A stretch of DNA of 40,004 nucleotides, taken from contig JBJEPE010000078.1 of NCBI GenBank assembly GCA_051881075.1, forward strand, positions 1 through 40,004, read 5' to 3'. The DNA comes from RUG14223 sp051881075. GTDB lineage: Bacteria; Bacillota; Clostridia; Oscillospirales; Acutalibacteraceae. Numbering within the stretch: position 1 is the stretch's first letter; the number at the start of each line of letters is the position of its first letter. The notes beneath the pieces are model-generated. The model saw only the letters and a list, made by a program, of their open reading frames with translations. It made no database searches and was not told the DNA's origin. Of the stretch, positions 40,001 through 40,004 are shown one piece after another. A program made the translations under genes and the position numbers.

Positions 40001-40004
40001 GATT

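Noticed and set aside
39883..40004. T-box leader for a following tRNA synthetase gene
   Set aside because: The space between divIVA and the terminal ribosome binding site is too short and lacks the T-box sequence; the hairpin is a simple terminator.
1..40004. Mobile elements, prophage, CRISPR arrays, rRNA or tRNA genes
   Set aside because: No transposase, integrase, repeat-spacer array or tRNA-like cloverleaf was recognised; nearly all space is taken by conserved core genes with uniform character.

Overview
The window looks like a conserved chromosomal core segment from a low-to-moderate GC, spore-forming member of the Clostridia, most like the Ruminococcaceae/Oscillospiraceae. This rests on the 3' end of spoIVA, Bacillota-type gene orders (tig-clpP-clpX-lon-engB, miaB-ricA-like-mutS-mutL-miaA, yggS-sepF-divIVA), strong AGGAGG ribosome binding sites, and a BmpA/NupOPQ-type nucleoside ABC transporter. 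The genus call is inference. I see no rRNA, tRNA, CRISPR array, transposase, integrase or prophage gene.

Layout. Positions 1-418 (+) hold the C-terminal part of SpoIVA, followed by a gene-poor stretch with two strong hairpins. From 837 to about 27.65 kb every gene is on the minus strand. Read in transcription order (high to low coordinate) this block holds: deoC, deoD, deoB, cdd (deoxynucleoside catabolism); bmpA and nupO-nupP-nupQ (nucleoside uptake); a pyrimidine-nucleoside phosphorylase; lspA-rluD family (lipoprotein signal peptidase, pseudouridine synthase); rplS (L19); lepB; rbgA-rnhB; yraN-dipeptidase; thrC-metallophosphoesterase; tig, clpP, clpX, lon (protein folding and quality control), engB, lysA and a small XRE regulator. 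At about 27.73 kb transcription diverges. The plus-strand half carries udk-miaB-ricA-like, mutS-mutL-miaA, and, from its own promoter, an HlyD-like membrane protein, yggS, sepF and divIVA (cell division). The window ends with a terminator and the ribosome binding site of the next gene.

How the genes work together. The clearest functional theme is nucleoside salvage. BmpA captures nucleosides, NupOPQ imports them, Cdd deaminates cytidine, and DeoD and the pyrimidine phosphorylase split nucleosides to base plus (deoxy)ribose-1-phosphate. DeoB isomerises this to the 5-phosphate, DeoC cleaves deoxyribose-5-phosphate, and Udk phosphorylates uridine and cytidine. These genes lie in several transcription units, and two of the promoters are divergent with their -35 boxes inside one perfect 11-bp inverted repeat. 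A second theme is the chaperone/protease block, and a third is the mismatch repair and tRNA modification block.

I found no convincing undescribed system; essentially every gene belongs to a known family. The observations most worth following are regulatory DNA (the deo/udk inverted repeat and a 21-bp dyad over the rbgA promoter) and context or architecture oddities: an HlyD-like protein in the division cluster, a 75-residue basic tail on NupP, and a cysteine-rich tail on the RicA-like protein. Start codons were chosen from visible ribosome binding sites; several genes use TTG or GTG or an internal ATG rather than the longest open frame.
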